Part shown: positions 63,912 through 64,000 of the stretch, one piece after another
Layout: every line of letters starts with the position of its first letter
Position numbering within the stretch: the first letter of the stretch is position 1
From: Roseiarcus sp963730555
GTDB taxonomy: Bacteria > Pseudomonadota > Alphaproteobacteria > Rhizobiales > Beijerinckiaceae
Assembly: GCA_963730555.1 (NCBI GenBank)
Contig: CAVSSS010000019.1
Coordinates: 31,877 to 95,876 of the forward strand
Direction of reading: 5' to 3'
Length of the DNA stretch: 64,000 nt
Position numbers and translations under genes: made by a program
The notes under the pieces: model-generated
Database searches by the model: none
What the model saw: only the letters and a program-made list of their open reading frames with translations
What the model was told of the DNA's origin: nothing

Positions 63912-64000
63912 GAATCATGGTCCTTCAAGCCCTGACCGCCGGCGGCATGATTTAGACATCGTAATCGTCAAGGTACGGTTAATTTAAAGTATCGAAATGT

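Noticed and set aside
1..64000. CRISPR array or insertion sequence with terminal repeats
   Set aside because: No regularly spaced 25-40 base repeats and no intact transposase were found; the only dense repeat cluster (10315-10476) has short units and irregular spacing.

Overview
The window looks like a draft-quality piece of the chromosome of a GC-rich alphaproteobacterium of the order Hyphomicrobiales. Supporting features are the chpT, cysQ, rplU-rpmA-obg and serC-serA gene sets, a serC leader RNA, a DUF4167 protein, a marR-ompR-envZ cluster and a Tad/Cpa pilus locus. Two PEP-CTERM proteins and a triheme-cytochrome sugar or alcohol dehydrogenase would fit a Beijerinckiaceae or Methylocystis-like lineage, but that placement is an inference.

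Bases 1-11389 are a decayed mobile region ending at a tRNA-Tyr gene. It holds a partial SRAP protein cut by the left edge, small paralogous ORFs, an intact and a broken serine recombinase around a HEPN-like gene, a broken DISARM DrmD-like helicase, an unrecognised 435-aa protein, a RepA-like ATPase followed by a cluster of TTCCAAC repeats, and a tyrosine integrase with an internal deletion abutting the tRNA.

Bases 11.4-28 kb are mixed chromosomal genes: cupin, YvlD-like membrane protein, GNAT, LssY_C, argE, apaG, cytochrome c, a HAF-repeat PEP-CTERM protein, MFS, dienelactone hydrolase, DMT exporter, LysR/DUF1127/malate synthase, DUF1330, and a PEP-CTERM phosphoesterase. A PadR remnant follows. 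Bases 28.2-32 kb encode a periplasmic flavin dehydrogenase complex: a Tat-exported small subunit, a GMC flavoprotein and a triheme cytochrome c.

Bases 32-56 kb are mostly housekeeping: rplU, rpmA, GNAT, obg, Trm112-like, serC-serA, cysQ, chpT, DUF4167, lspA-ileS, ribF, MaoC, HAD, trxA, histidine kinase/OmpR/MarR, a branched-chain aminotransferase and uvrD. Bases 56-64 kb carry the Tad pilus operon in the order cpaB-C-D-E-F-tadB-C, transcribed right to left.

Many otherwise conserved genes are interrupted by one-base shifts (cupin, LssY_C, MFS, dienelactone hydrolase, phosphoesterase, dehydrogenase small subunit, histidine kinase, tadB, cpaD, cpaB), while long genes such as ileS, uvrD and cpaF are intact. 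This pattern suggests indel errors in the assembly, although real decay is likely in the island. The most interesting signals are the repeat cluster behind the RepA-like gene, the DrmD remnant with its unrecognised neighbour, the MarR-type dyad over the aminotransferase promoter, the perfect inverted repeat between lysR and the DUF1127 gene, the serC leader and the duplicated 3' end of malate synthase.
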